Assembly (NCBI GenBank): GCA_026415155.1
Contig: JAOAHQ010000064.1
Location: 1-41,208 of the forward strand
Reading direction: 5' to 3'
DNA: 41,208 nt
Source of the DNA: Rhodocyclaceae bacterium
GTDB lineage: Bacteria > Pseudomonadota > Gammaproteobacteria > Burkholderiales > Rhodocyclaceae
This document shows, one piece after another, positions 1 to 7,537 of this stretch; the first letter of the stretch is position 1; every line of letters starts with the position of its first letter. Both the position numbers and the translations under genes were made by a program. The notes beneath the pieces are model-generated. The model saw only the letters and a program-made list of their open reading frames with translations, made no database searches and was not told the DNA's origin.

Positions 1-138
1 CGTCAGGCCAGCGCTTTGCCTTCGGCTTCCTCCAGATTTCCAGTCGCCCAGAACACCCTTGCCGTTCGGCTAACTCTTCCCCTTGCCGGGCGAGTAGAGG
101 ACTTCCACCTCCAAGTAAGTGCGCCCTGCCGGGCGCAC
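1..138 (-). mobile_element. Group IIC-type intron, 5' end (runs off left edge)
   Basis: Read on the minus strand from 138 leftwards, the sequence opens GTGCGCCCGG, folds back at once (GTGCGCCC/GGGCGCAC), and then carries words typical of bacterial group II intron domain I: GTTAGC (74-69), GGCAAGGGTGT (63-53) and a GGAAATCTGGAGGAAGC stretch (about 40-24). Their order and wording match my memory of the Oceanobacillus-type group IIC intron. The intron starts about five bases after the T-run of the tRNA-Met terminator; insertion behind terminator hairpins is the known habit of class C introns. The encoded reverse transcriptase would lie left of position 1, so it cannot be seen whether the intron is complete. 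Short protein calls often made on such DNA are artefacts. Confidence 0.8.
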
Positions 139-142
139 CAAC

Positions 143-172
143 AAAAAACCCAACCGATCAGGGTTGGGTTTT
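143..172 (-). terminator. Intrinsic terminator of tRNA-Met
   Basis: An 11-bp stem (145-155 paired with 162-172, loop 156-161) is followed on the minus strand by six T residues (148-143). It lies directly downstream of the tRNA gene. The first two A/T pairs of the stem overlap the T-run. This hairpin is also the apparent landing site of the adjacent group II intron. Confidence 0.88.
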
Positions 173-177
173 AGAAT

Positions 178-254
178 TGGTGGTGATGGGGGGACTTGAA
201 CCCTCGACCTACGGATTATGAATCCGTCGCTCTAACCGGCTGAGCTACATCACC
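178..254 (-). tRNA. tRNA-Met (CAT), elongator type
   Basis: The minus strand reads GGTGATG...CATCACC-A-CCA, with the 7-bp acceptor stem at 254-248 and 188-182, discriminator A at 181 and CCA encoded at 180-178. The D-arm (GCTCAGCCGGTTAGAGC), the anticodon loop with CAT between GGATT and AATCC, and the T-arm (GGTTCAAGTCC) are all intact. The 5' pair G-C at the end of the acceptor stem makes it an elongator rather than an initiator tRNA, which has an unpaired first base. The gene is 77 nt with CCA. Confidence 0.97.
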
Positions 255-269
255 ACGCGAAGGGGCGCG

Positions 270-299
270 ATTATCCCGGCGCAATGGGCGGCTTGTCAA
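270..299 (-). promoter_or_regulatory. Sigma70 promoter of tRNA-Met
   Basis: On the minus strand TTGACA (299-294) and GATAAT (275-270) are 18 bp apart. The predicted start is close to 263, about 9 nt before the mature tRNA 5' end. This is a near-consensus promoter, as expected for a tRNA. It lies back to back with the start of the UbiH-family gene at 320. Confidence 0.75.
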
Positions 300-319
300 G
301 AGCGGCGGCGGGATGCGGA

Positions 320-1474
320 ATGAATTACGATGTCATCATCGTTGGCGGCGGGCTCGCTGGTCTCTCCCTGGCCGTCGCGCTGCGCAAGAGCCGGCTTTCG
401 GTGGCCCTCGTCGAGGGGCGGCCCCCGGTCCGGCCAGAGGGCTGGGATACGCGCATCTATGCATTAAGCCCCGCCAATGCGAGTTTTCTCGGGGCGATTG
501 GCGTCTGGCCGCACCTCGATGAAGCCCGCTTGACGCCGGTGCGCAAGATGGTGGTGCGCGGCGATGGTGCCGGCGTGCTCGAGTTTTCGGCCTATCAAAG
601 CGGGGTGGGGGAGCTCGCCTGGATTGCCGAGGCTTCGCTCGTGCAGCTGGAGTTGTGGGAATCGGCAAAGCGCCAGGGCAATCTCGAGCTCTTTTGCCCG
701 GCAAAGCCCGCCTTGCTCGATATCGGTGATGATTCGGCGGTGCTGGAGCTAGCCGACCGGCGCACTCTGACGGGCAAGCTCATCGTTGCCGCCGACGGGG
801 CGGATTCCTGGACGCGCGCGGCGGCTGGGATTGAAGTCGAGTTCAAGCCTTACGATCGCGTTGGCGTGGTGGCCAACTTCTCCGCCGCCCGGCCGCATCG
901 CGAGACGGCCTTCCAGTGGTTTCGCGATGATGGCGTGCTCGCCTATCTGCCCTTGCCCGGCAATTTGATCTCGATCGTCTGGTCGGCGCCGACGGCCCTG
1001 GCCGAGGAGCTCTTGCGTCTCGACGAGGCGGCTTTGTGCGAGCGCGTTGCGGCGGCGGGCGAATGCGCGCTGGGGCGCCTTAAGCTCGTCACGCCGCCTG
1101 TGGGTTTTCCCTTGCGCCTGATGCGCGCGCCGCGCTTCGTCTCCCACCGGTTCGCGCTGATTGGCGATGCGGCACACACGATTCATCCGCTCTCGGGGCA
1201 CGGCATCAACCTTGGCTTTCAGGATGCGCAAAGCCTTGCCGAGGTGCTTAGCGCCTGCCCGCCTCACATCGACTGCGGCGACCTGCAGTGGTTACGGCGC
1301 CACGAGCGCGCGCGGCGCGAGGAAGTTGTGGCGCTCCAATCGGTCACCGATGGCCTGTTCCGCCTCTTCGGCACGCCCTTCCCGCCCCTCGCCGCGTTGC
1401 GCAATCTCGGTTTGAACCTCGTCGACCGTTTGCCGGTCGTAAAGGATTTTTTTGTGCGCTACGCGATGGGCTAG
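320..1474 (+). CDS. UbiH/UbiF/VisC/COQ6-family FAD-dependent hydroxylase
   Basis: An FAD-dependent aromatic monooxygenase of the ubiquinone-ring hydroxylase family, 384 aa. It has the N-terminal dinucleotide fold VIIVGGGLAGLSLAVAL, the family motif DTRIYALSPAN after the first FAD segment, and the second FAD motif GDAAHTIHPLSGHGINLGFQD near residue 282. Family members hydroxylate the benzoquinone ring of ubiquinone precursors at the membrane. Which position (C1, C5 or C6) this one modifies cannot be told from sequence, because betaproteobacteria use various combinations (UbiH, UbiI, UbiF, UbiM, UbiL). The ATG at 320 (protein MNYDVI) is preferred because the FAD fold starts at once; an in-frame ATG at 284 would add 12 unconserved residues. 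The stop codon TAG uses the first base of a small inverted-repeat element, so the C terminus may have been set by that insertion. Confidence 0.9.
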   Translation: MNYDVIIVGGGLAGLSLAVALRKSRLSVALVEGRPPVRPEGWDTRIYALSPANASFLGAIGVWPHLDEARLTPVRKMVVRGDGAGVLEFSAYQSGVGELAWIAEASLVQLELWESAKRQGNLELFCPAKPALLDIGDDSAVLELADRRTLTGKLIVAADGADSWTRAAAGIEVEFKPYDRVGVVANFSAARPHRETAFQWFRDDGVLAYLPLPGNLISIVWSAPTALAEELLRLDEAALCERVAAAGECALGRLKLVTPPVGFPLRLMRAPRFVSHRFALIGDAAHTIHPLSGHGINLGFQDAQSLAEVLSACPPHIDCGDLQWLRRHERARREEVVALQSVTDGLFRLFGTPFPPLAALRNLGLNLVDRLPVVKDFFVRYAMG

Positions 1475-1619
1475 GAAACGCTGAATAAATCTGCTCAGCG
1501 CTTGGATGGCTGCGTTCTCCGGTGCTCGGGGCCTCGCCTAACTGCTTGTTAGTCTTAAGTTCCTGCGCTCCGTGCGCCTTGCCCTTCAACCGCTCGCGAC
1601 GATTTCTTCAGCGTTTCCT
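1473..1619. mobile_element. 147-bp MITE-like element with 19-bp terminal inverted repeats
   Basis: AGGAAACGCTGAATAAATC (1473-1491) is repeated inverted at 1601-1619 with one mismatch. The interior has no coding capacity and there is no transposase. The left end coincides with the stop codon of the upstream hydroxylase gene; the right end is 37 bp before the dsbC start. No clear target duplication is visible. It fills almost all of the ubiH-like/dsbC intergenic gap and could carry dsbC transcription signals. This is a non-autonomous IS derivative by structure; the parent family is not recognised. Confidence 0.7.
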
Positions 1620-1655
1620 TTGCGCTTTCCTGATCCTTTCTCAACCGGAGTCTTT

Positions 1656-2378
1656 ATGAAAATCAAAATCTTAGTGTGCGGCGTCGCAGCGCTGTCGATC
1701 GCCCAGAGTGTGCTGGCCGATGAAGCGAGCGTGAAAAAAGGCATCGAAGCCTGGCTGGGCAGCGCGGGGCCGAAAGTCGAGGCCGTGCGCAAGCTGGGCG
1801 CCTTGGATCTTTACGAAGTCCAAGTCGAGGGTGATCTGCTTTATACCGATGCTGCGGTGAGCCATGTGATTCTCGGCGACATCATCGACGTCAAGGGCCG
1901 CCGCAATCTGACCGAGGAGCGCCGGCAGAAGCTCGCGCAGATCAAGCTCTCCGACCTGCCGCTCAATCTCGCCGTCAAGCAGGTGAAGGGCAATGGCAAG
2001 CGGACGCTGGTGACTTTCGAGGATCCCAACTGCTCCTATTGCCGCAAGCTCGCCAAGGAGCTACAGGGCGTGACCAACGTGACGATCTACACCTTCCTCT
2101 ATCCGATCCTGTCGGCCGATTCGAGCGAGAAGGCGAAGAATCTTTGGTGCGCCGCCGATCGGGCGAAGGCCTGGAACGAGCTGATGATCGACGGCAAGGC
2201 GCCGCCGGCCGCCAATTGCGACCATCCGACCGAGCAGGTCTCGGCGCTCGGCCGCCGGCTCAACATCCGCGGCACGCCGACGCTGTTCTTCGCCGACGGC
2301 AGCCGCGTGCCGGGTTATATGCCGGTGGCGCTCATCGAAAAGGCGCTCGACAAGGGAAGCGCGGCCAACCTGAGGTAA
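1656..2378 (+). CDS. dsbC: Thiol:disulfide interchange protein DsbC
   Basis: Periplasmic disulfide isomerase, 240 aa. A signal peptide (residues 1-21, ending VLA) leads into an N-terminal dimerisation domain (about 25-85) and a C-terminal thioredoxin domain. The active site is CSYC (126-129) in DPNCSYCRKLAKEL; E. coli has CGYC. The cis-proline loop is RGTPTLFF (206-212), and a second cysteine pair (165, 188) matches the structural disulfide of the family. DsbC reshuffles wrong disulfides in exported proteins and is kept reduced by DsbD. The start at 1656 is chosen because the signal peptide begins there and CCGGAG lies 5 nt upstream; the frame is open further upstream, but that part falls in the inverted-repeat element. 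Cys-rich exported proteins encoded in this window (11.3, 16 and 18 kb) are plausible clients, which is inference only. Confidence 0.95.
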   Translation: MKIKILVCGVAALSIAQSVLADEASVKKGIEAWLGSAGPKVEAVRKLGALDLYEVQVEGDLLYTDAAVSHVILGDIIDVKGRRNLTEERRQKLAQIKLSDLPLNLAVKQVKGNGKRTLVTFEDPNCSYCRKLAKELQGVTNVTIYTFLYPILSADSSEKAKNLWCAADRAKAWNELMIDGKAPPAANCDHPTEQVSALGRRLNIRGTPTLFFADGSRVPGYMPVALIEKALDKGSAANLR

Positions 2379-2383
2379 TCAAA

Positions 2384-2403
2384 GTCGGCGCTGGCGGGAC
2401 GGC
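2384..2403 (+). repeat. Dispersed 20-nt word, copy 1 (intergenic)
   Basis: GTCGGCGCTGGCGGGACGGC, preceded by AAA. It matches the consensus fully and is the only copy outside a gene; it lies just after the dsbC stop codon. Confidence 0.6.
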
Positions 2404-2408
2404 CCGCC
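2393..2408. other. Short hairpin between convergent dsbC and diguanylate cyclase genes
   Basis: GGCGGG (2393-2398) pairs with CCCGCC (2403-2408) across a 4-nt loop. There is no T-tract, so an intrinsic terminator is only possible. The hairpin overlaps one copy of the dispersed 20-nt word (2384-2403). Confidence 0.3.
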
Positions 2409-2456
2409 GCGCGACCCACCCCGCGGCGAAGACGGGGCAAACCTCAGGCATGGGGT

Positions 2457-4289
2457 TCAGTAATGGGCGTCGGGATCCCACATATCGGGGGTAAAGCGCA
2501 CCACTTTGTTGCGGCCGGTGGCCTTGGCCTTGTAAAGGGCGACGTCGGCAAACTTGACGACTTGCCAGAAGGAATCGGAATCGTTCGGGAATTCGGCCAC
2601 GCCGATCGAGATCGTCTTCTGCAGCATGCCGCCGGGCAGCGGAATCTTGGTCGCCTCGACGTCGGCGCGAATTTTTTCGGCCACTTTAAGCGCGGCCTCG
2701 GCGCCTGTGTCGAGCAGAAGGAGCATGAACTCTTCGCCGCCATAGCGCACCGCCATGTCTGAGCTGCGCACGTTGCGCTGCAGGATGTCGGCGAGCGTCT
2801 TGATGACCTTGTCGCCGGCCTCATGGCCATGCGTGTCGTTGACTTGCTTGAAGAAATCGAGGTCGAGCATGAGCACCGAGAAGGGGCTTTTCCTGCGCTG
2901 GCTCGTCGCCACCAGGGCGCTGACGTATTCCTCGAGGAAGCGGCGGTTGTAAAGCCCCGTCATCGCATCGCGCAGGGCGTTTTCGCGCAAGTGCTCCATG
3001 AGGCGCTTGGCTTCGAGCACCGGCCCGGCCTCGCGCAGATAGACGCTGACGAAAGGCGCCATCATGTGGGCCAGCTGGGCTTCGTCGGCCGAGACGACGA
3101 CCTGCACCACGCAGCCGGCCATGCCGGATTGGATGATCGGCAGGCAGATGTGGGTGTCGCCTGGATTGGCGGGCCGGAACATCGTGCAAAGCCCCGGAAA
3201 ACCGACGGCATTGACCTCGTGGCCCGTGCGCTTGGCGCGGCAGAAGCTTGCATCGACGAGTACCTGGGGATCGCACCAGCGGCAGTTGCCGCTCACCTCG
3301 CCATCGACGAGCATTGGTGTCATACGGTTCTTGCTCGCGGCGATCTCGTAGATCGAGTAGCGGCTGAAGCTGTATTTCTGCTCGAGGATGTCGCCCAGGC
3401 GCCGGTAGATGTCGAGCTTGGTTTGATCCTCCTCGATCGCCTGCTTGAACTGCGAGGCCTCGACGAGGCTTTCGACCATCTCGGCGGTCAGCACGAGCTG
3501 GTTGCCGCCCTGGTTGCAATGCTGGCCCATGAGCTGGCCGACGCGCGAACGGATCGTCGTGATCTCGCGCTCGAGGAAGTCCATCAGCTTGTTGATGTTG
3601 AGCGCGATTTCGCCGACTTCATCCGAGCTTTGCTGACGGATGCGGCCGGAAAAATTGCCGCCGACGGCCTGGGAGGTGACTTCGCGCACCGCCTGGGCGG
3701 TTTCGGTGAGTGGGTTCATGAGCCGCCTCAGCAGGGCGAGCGAGAGCAGCGCCGCGAGGAAGACCGCGAAGCTCACGAAGATGACGGCGAGGATGCCTTC
3801 GCGGCGCACCTCGCCGAGCGAGATGTCGATCATTACCGCGCCGAGCACGGTGCCATTCAAGACCGCATGGCATTGCAGGCAGTTGGGCACGCCCTGATCG
3901 TTGGCGATGTAGGGAATGACGGCGCGGAAGACGAGGTCTTGCTCGGTCTCGATGACCTCGAAGCGTTCCTTGCCATTGGAGAGCACCTTTTCGACGCCAT
4001 CGGCAGCCTTCTCGCTCGCGAGTCCCGGCCCGAATTGCTCGATGACTGCGGGGCCCCGCACGACGCGCACCTGCTGCACGCCTGGCACCATCGCCACGCG
4101 CGCGAGGAACTGCTGGCGCTTGTCGATCGTGCCATTGATCATGCTTTCCGTCAGCCCGACCTTGACGGTCTCGGCGACCGAGCGCGCATGCCGCTCGGCG
4201 GTATAGAGGGAGAAGCGGCGGTAACCATAGGCCGAGAGCGTCGTCAGCACCACGACCAGCATGGCGAGGATGCTGACGAAGAACATCAA
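2457..4289 (-). CDS. Membrane diguanylate cyclase with c-heme-type sensor, HAMP, Cys-rich GAF-like and GGDEF domains
   Basis: Makes cyclic di-GMP at the inner membrane. Numbered from the start given (610 aa): TM1 about 1-22; periplasmic domain with CLQCH (137-141), a covalent-heme CXXCH motif as in DUF3365/Tll0287-type sensors; TM2 about 166-188; HAMP about 189-245; a middle region 285-430 unusually rich in Cys (CRWC 336-339, then 350, 368, 382, 393) that looks like a modified GAF domain; GGDEF domain about 435-600. The catalytic motif RYGGEEF is intact (GGEEF 517-521) and the product-inhibition site RSSD (508-511) lies five residues before it, so an active, feedback-inhibited enzyme is expected. 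Start: TTG at 4289 has no clear ribosome site. An in-frame CTG at 4313 (MNKLKHKTL) sits 9 nt behind GGAGG and may be the true start. The signal sensed is unknown; redox, NO or oxygen are reasonable guesses. Confidence 0.9.
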   Translation of the reverse strand: MMFFVSILAMLVVVLTTLSAYGYRRFSLYTAERHARSVAETVKVGLTESMINGTIDKRQQFLARVAMVPGVQQVRVVRGPAVIEQFGPGLASEKAADGVEKVLSNGKERFEVIETEQDLVFRAVIPYIANDQGVPNCLQCHAVLNGTVLGAVMIDISLGEVRREGILAVIFVSFAVFLAALLSLALLRRLMNPLTETAQAVREVTSQAVGGNFSGRIRQQSSDEVGEIALNINKLMDFLEREITTIRSRVGQLMGQHCNQGGNQLVLTAEMVESLVEASQFKQAIEEDQTKLDIYRRLGDILEQKYSFSRYSIYEIAASKNRMTPMLVDGEVSGNCRWCDPQVLVDASFCRAKRTGHEVNAVGFPGLCTMFRPANPGDTHICLPIIQSGMAGCVVQVVVSADEAQLAHMMAPFVSVYLREAGPVLEAKRLMEHLRENALRDAMTGLYNRRFLEEYVSALVATSQRRKSPFSVLMLDLDFFKQVNDTHGHEAGDKVIKTLADILQRNVRSSDMAVRYGGEEFMLLLLDTGAEAALKVAEKIRADVEATKIPLPGGMLQKTISIGVAEFPNDSDSFWQVVKFADVALYKAKATGRNKVVRFTPDMWDPDAHY

Positions 4290-4375
4290 GGTCTTGTGCT
4301 TGAGTTTGTTCAGGACCGCTCTCCTCCAAACGGCGCCTTCATCCTAGCCAATATCCCTTTTGTTGTCGAGGCTTT

Positions 4376-5557
4376 TCAGGGGTTGTGCCAGCGCGGCAGC
4401 AACACCCACATCTTACATTTTTGTTTCATTCTACCGGCAAGCTCGCCAGCTTCTGGGCCGCTGCCCCAGAAAAAATCGGCGCGCACCGGCCCCTTGATCG
4501 CGCCGCCCGTGTCTTGGGCCAGCATCAGGCGACGAAGGGGGGCGTCCATAGCGGGACGCGTCGTCGCAAGCCACACGGGAGCGCCCAAGGGGGTGTAACG
4601 CGGATCGACGGCGAGCGAGCGCTCAGGGGTCAGCGGCACGCCCAAGGCGCCGGGCGGGCCACTGCCGGTGACGGGCAGTTCGCGGAAGAAGACGAGGCTC
4701 GGATTGACCTCGAGCAATTCCTTGACCCGGGCGGGATGGGCCGCCGCCCAGGCCTTGATGCCCTGCATCGAGGCTTCATGAGGCTGCAATTCGCCCTGCT
4801 CGATCAGCCAGCGGCCGATCGAGCGGTAGGGGTGGCCGTTTTGGTCGGCATAGCCGATGCGGATGCGGCGGCCATCCGGCAGCTCGACCTGGCCTGAGCC
4901 CTGGATCTGCAAGAAGAAGAATTCGACGGGATCCTCGACCCACAGCAGCGCTTCGCCGGCGCGCTTTTCTTCCTCGGCCGCCCATTCGGCGCGGCTGTAG
5001 TAGGGCACGAGGCGGCGGCCTTCAAGCCGGCCTCTGAGCCGCAAGGACTTGAGTTCCGGGTAGAGACTCGCGAGATCGACGACGATCAAGTCCTCCGGCG
5101 GGCCGAAGACGGGCGTCAGATAGGGCGGCGTCTTCGTCCGGCTGCCGCGGATCACCGGCTCGTAATAGCCCGTGACGAGCCCTTCGCGCGAGCCATTGGG
5201 CTCGATGAGCGCCCAGGGGCGAAAATGCGCCTCGAACCAGGCACGTGCGCTCTCCTGAGCCGTCTGGCCAGCGCCGACGGCGGGCGTCGTCCCGCCCGCA
5301 CTCATTTTTTGCGCGGCCTCGCAGGTCGCTTTCCAAAGCGGCCGCTTCGCGATGGCAGGGCACTGGGCGCGGAAGAGTTCGAGGAGTGCCGCGTGATCTT
5401 CGCTCTCCCAGCCGGGTAGCTCAGACCAATCGGCAGGGGCGTAGGGTTTGGCCGCCGGCGAGGGCTTTTCGGCTTCCGCGCAGGGCGGGCAGGCGGGCGG
5501 CGGCAGCGCCGCGCAGCCAGCCAGCCCGACGAGAAGTGCTAAATTCCAGAATTTCAT
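4376..5557 (-). CDS. mltA: Membrane-bound lytic murein transglycosylase A
   Basis: Outer-membrane lipoprotein, 393 aa, that cleaves the MurNAc-GlcNAc bond of peptidoglycan to give 1,6-anhydro ends. The signal peptide ends in the lipobox LAGC (VGLAGCAAL). The MltA domain includes the conserved GLVTGYYEP stretch, and the 3D domain near the C terminus carries LAQDTGGAIKGPVRADFFWG, which holds the catalytic aspartate. The length is normal for the family. The ATG at 5557 is chosen because the lipoprotein signal starts there; the frame is open upstream but crosses the divergent gene at 5576. Only 18 bp separate the two divergent starts, so each promoter must lie within the other gene. A copy of the dispersed 20-nt word lies inside the coding region (5259-5278). 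Confidence 0.93.
   Translation of the reverse strand: MKFWNLALLVGLAGCAALPPPACPPCAEAEKPSPAAKPYAPADWSELPGWESEDHAALLELFRAQCPAIAKRPLWKATCEAAQKMSAGGTTPAVGAGQTAQESARAWFEAHFRPWALIEPNGSREGLVTGYYEPVIRGSRTKTPPYLTPVFGPPEDLIVVDLASLYPELKSLRLRGRLEGRRLVPYYSRAEWAAEEEKRAGEALLWVEDPVEFFFLQIQGSGQVELPDGRRIRIGYADQNGHPYRSIGRWLIEQGELQPHEASMQGIKAWAAAHPARVKELLEVNPSLVFFRELPVTGSGPPGALGVPLTPERSLAVDPRYTPLGAPVWLATTRPAMDAPLRRLMLAQDTGGAIKGPVRADFFWGSGPEAGELAGRMKQKCKMWVLLPRWHNP
5259..5278 (-). repeat. Dispersed 20-nt word, copy 2 (in mltA)
   Basis: The minus strand reads GTCGGCGCTGGCCAGACGGC. It fits the consensus GTCGGCGCTGGCRRGACGGC at all but one position. It is in the sense orientation inside mltA. Confidence 0.55.
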
Positions 5558-5575
5558 TTTCGACAAGCTTACCCG

Positions 5576-6430
5576 ATGAGCGCCCTGGAATCCCTGATCG
5601 CACGGCTCGAAGCGCTGCTCGAACGCGCCGAACGCCTGCTGCCGCCGCCGCCCGCGCCGCCCGACTGGCAGGCGCTCGCCTACCGCTGGCAGGGCGGGCG
5701 CCTCTTGCCAGTGCGGCAGGTGCACCTCATCGATCTCGACGACCTTCAAGGGATCGAGGCGCAAAAGGCCGCGATCGTGCGCAATACGCGCCAGTTCGTC
5801 GAGGGCCGGCCGGCCAACAACGTGCTCTTGACCGGCGCGCGCGGCACCGGCAAGTCTTCGCTCGTCAAAGGGGTGCTTGCCAAGTTCGCTAAACGGGGCT
5901 TACGGCTCATCGAGGTCGATCGCGACGATCTCATCGACCTGCCGGCGATCATCGATCTCGTCGCCGACCGCCCGGAGCGCTTCATCGTCTTTTGCGACGA
6001 TCTTTCCTTCGAAGCGAGCGAGCCCGGCTACAAGGCCTTGAAAAGCGCGCTCGATGGTTCGATCGCCGGCGCGCCGGAGAATTTGCTCATCTACGCCACC
6101 TCGAACCGCCGCCATCTGATGCCCGAGATGATGAGCGAGAACCTCGAGGCGACGCGCGGGCCGGAGGGCGAAATCCATCCCGGCGAAACGACCGAGGAGA
6201 AGATCTCGCTTTCCGAGCGCTTTGGCCTGTGGCTTTCCTTCTATCCCTTCAGCCAGGACGAATATCTCGCCATTTGCGCGCATTGGCTCGAAACGATGCT
6301 CGGCAAGTCGGCGCTCGCCCGACGGCCCGGCTGGCGGCAAGAGGCGCTGCAATGGGCCTTGCAGCGCGGCTCGCGTTCTGGCCGGGTAGCCTGGCAGTTC
6401 GCGCGCGACTATGCGGGACGGTTCAAGTGA
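5576..6430 (+). CDS. DUF815-family P-loop ATPase
   Basis: A 284-aa ATP-binding protein of the DUF815 (AAA-like) family, found widely in proteobacteria but without an established function. Visible features: an N-terminal amphipathic helix with a proline run (PPPPAPP, about 23-29), Walker A GARGTGKSS near residue 88, and Walker B-like FIVFCDDLSF near residue 140. The remainder, including LLIYATSNRRHLMPEMMSEN, resembles the sensor region of AAA proteins. It overlaps the next gene by four bases (GTGA), so translation of the two is probably coupled. In many betaproteobacteria this gene sits before the mutT-type gene, as here. Confidence 0.88.
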   Translation: MSALESLIARLEALLERAERLLPPPPAPPDWQALAYRWQGGRLLPVRQVHLIDLDDLQGIEAQKAAIVRNTRQFVEGRPANNVLLTGARGTGKSSLVKGVLAKFAKRGLRLIEVDRDDLIDLPAIIDLVADRPERFIVFCDDLSFEASEPGYKALKSALDGSIAGAPENLLIYATSNRRHLMPEMMSENLEATRGPEGEIHPGETTEEKISLSERFGLWLSFYPFSQDEYLAICAHWLETMLGKSALARRPGWRQEALQWALQRGSRSGRVAWQFARDYAGRFK

Positions 6431-7359
6431 AGCTCACCGAAGTCGCAGCGGCCGTCCTTTTGCGCGAGGATGGTTGTTTTTTGCTCGGTCAGCGGGCGGC
6501 CAACACTTTTTATGCCGGCTACTGGGAATTCCCGGGCGGCAAGGTGGAGGAAGGCGAATCGCCCCGCGCAGCGCTCGAGCGCGAACTGCGCGAAGAACTG
6601 GCCATCGAGGTGCTGGAGGCCACGCCCTGGCTCGTGCGCGAACACGTCTATGAACACGCCCATGTGCGGCTCTATTTTTTTCGCGTCACGCAGTGGCGCG
6701 GCGAAGTGCGCGACCACGTGCATGCGGCGCTGGCCTGGCAGAAGCCGGGCGCAACGAGCGTTTCTCCCATGCTGCCGGCCAATGCGCCGGTGCTCGCCGC
6801 CCTTGCGCTGCCGAACTTTTATGGCATCACGCATGCTTGGCAGATCGGCGTGGCGGCGCAATTGGCCGGGCTCAAACGCGCCCTGGCGGGCGGCCTGCGA
6901 CTCGTCCAGTTGCGTGAGCGGGCGCTCGATGAGGCGGTGCGGCGCGACTTCGTTGCCCAAGCCGTCGCGTTATGCCATCGCCAAGGCGCGCGTGTGCTGG
7001 TCAACGGCGACGATCAGCTCGCCCGGGCAAGCAATGCTGACGGACTGCACCTCACGGCAGCGCAGCTCATGACGCTGGCAAGCCGCCCCGACTTTCCGCT
7101 CGTCGCCGCCTCCTGCCACACGCGCGAGGAGCTTTGGCATGCCGCGCGCCTCGGGCTCGATTTCGCGGTGCTAGGGCCCGTGGCGGCAACAGTAAGCCAC
7201 CCGGGGCAGGCCGGCCTAGGCTGGCCTTGCTTTGCCGAGCTCATCGGGGGCTTGCCGCTGCCTGTCTATGCGATCGGCGGGCTGGGGCGCTTGGACATCC
7301 CCGCTGCCCAGGCCGCAGGCGGCCAAGGGGTGGCGGCTATTCGCGCCGCGTGGGCGTGA
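6427..7359 (+). CDS. Nudix hydrolase (MutT-type) fused to a thiamine-phosphate-synthase-like domain
   Basis: A 310-aa two-domain protein. The N-terminal half (about 1-130) is a Nudix hydrolase with a complete Nudix box (GGKVEEGES...RELREELAI), most similar to MutT, which removes 8-oxo-dGTP from the nucleotide pool. The C-terminal half (about 135-310) is a TIM-barrel of the ThiE/TenI type ([39 protein letters not shown]). This fusion is common in betaproteobacteria; whether the ThiE half still makes thiamine phosphate is doubtful and not decided by sequence. The GTG start at 6427 overlaps the upstream stop (GTGA). The 3' end overlaps the convergent yacG gene by 23 bp. Confidence 0.88.
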   Translation: MKLTEVAAAVLLREDGCFLLGQRAANTFYAGYWEFPGGKVEEGESPRAALERELREELAIEVLEATPWLVREHVYEHAHVRLYFFRVTQWRGEVRDHVHAALAWQKPGATSVSPMLPANAPVLAALALPNFYGITHAWQIGVAAQLAGLKRALAGGLRLVQLRERALDEAVRRDFVAQAVALCHRQGARVLVNGDDQLARASNADGLHLTAAQLMTLASRPDFPLVAASCHTREELWHAARLGLDFAVLGPVAATVSHPGQAGLGWPCFAELIGGLPLPVYAIGGLGRLDIPAAQAAGGQGVAAIRAAWA

Positions 7360-7537
7360 GCTCGGGCTGACCGAAATCGTCCGGGGGCGCTTCCGCAGGG
7401 ATGCGGTAAGTCTCGCTCGCCCAGGCGCCGAGATCGATCTGTTTACAGCGCTCGGAACAGAAAGGCCGATAGGGGCTTTGCGGCCCCCAGACCACTTCGG
7501 CGCCACAGGTGGGGCAGGCGACGACGCGCGGCTTCAC
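7337..7537 (-). CDS. yacG: DNA gyrase inhibitor YacG
   Basis: A 66-aa zinc-finger protein with CPTC (8-11) and CSERCK (27-32), the C-x2-C-x15-C-x3-C zinc site of YacG. In E. coli YacG binds GyrB and blocks DNA binding by gyrase. The GTG start overlaps the zapD stop codon (GTGA), so it is the last gene of a coaE-zapD-yacG run on the minus strand. Length is normal. Confidence 0.93.
   Translation of the reverse strand: MKPRVVACPTCGAEVVWGPQSPYRPFCSERCKQIDLGAWASETYRIPAEAPPDDFGQPELTPTRRE

Noticed and set aside
1-120. Short peptide frame on the minus strand ([13 protein letters not shown]...)
   Set aside because: It is the translation of group II intron RNA-coding DNA, a well-known annotation artefact, interrupted by a TAG.
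2823-4598. 591-residue open frame antisense to the diguanylate cyclase gene
   Set aside because: A by-product of GC-rich codon use; the minus-strand frame has clear TM, HAMP and GGDEF motifs, while this one is charge-rich with no recognisable domain.
5576-6430. Toxin-antitoxin or defence ATPase for the DUF815 gene
   Set aside because: The gene sits in a conserved housekeeping context (mltA, mutT-type) and lacks any nuclease or effector partner.
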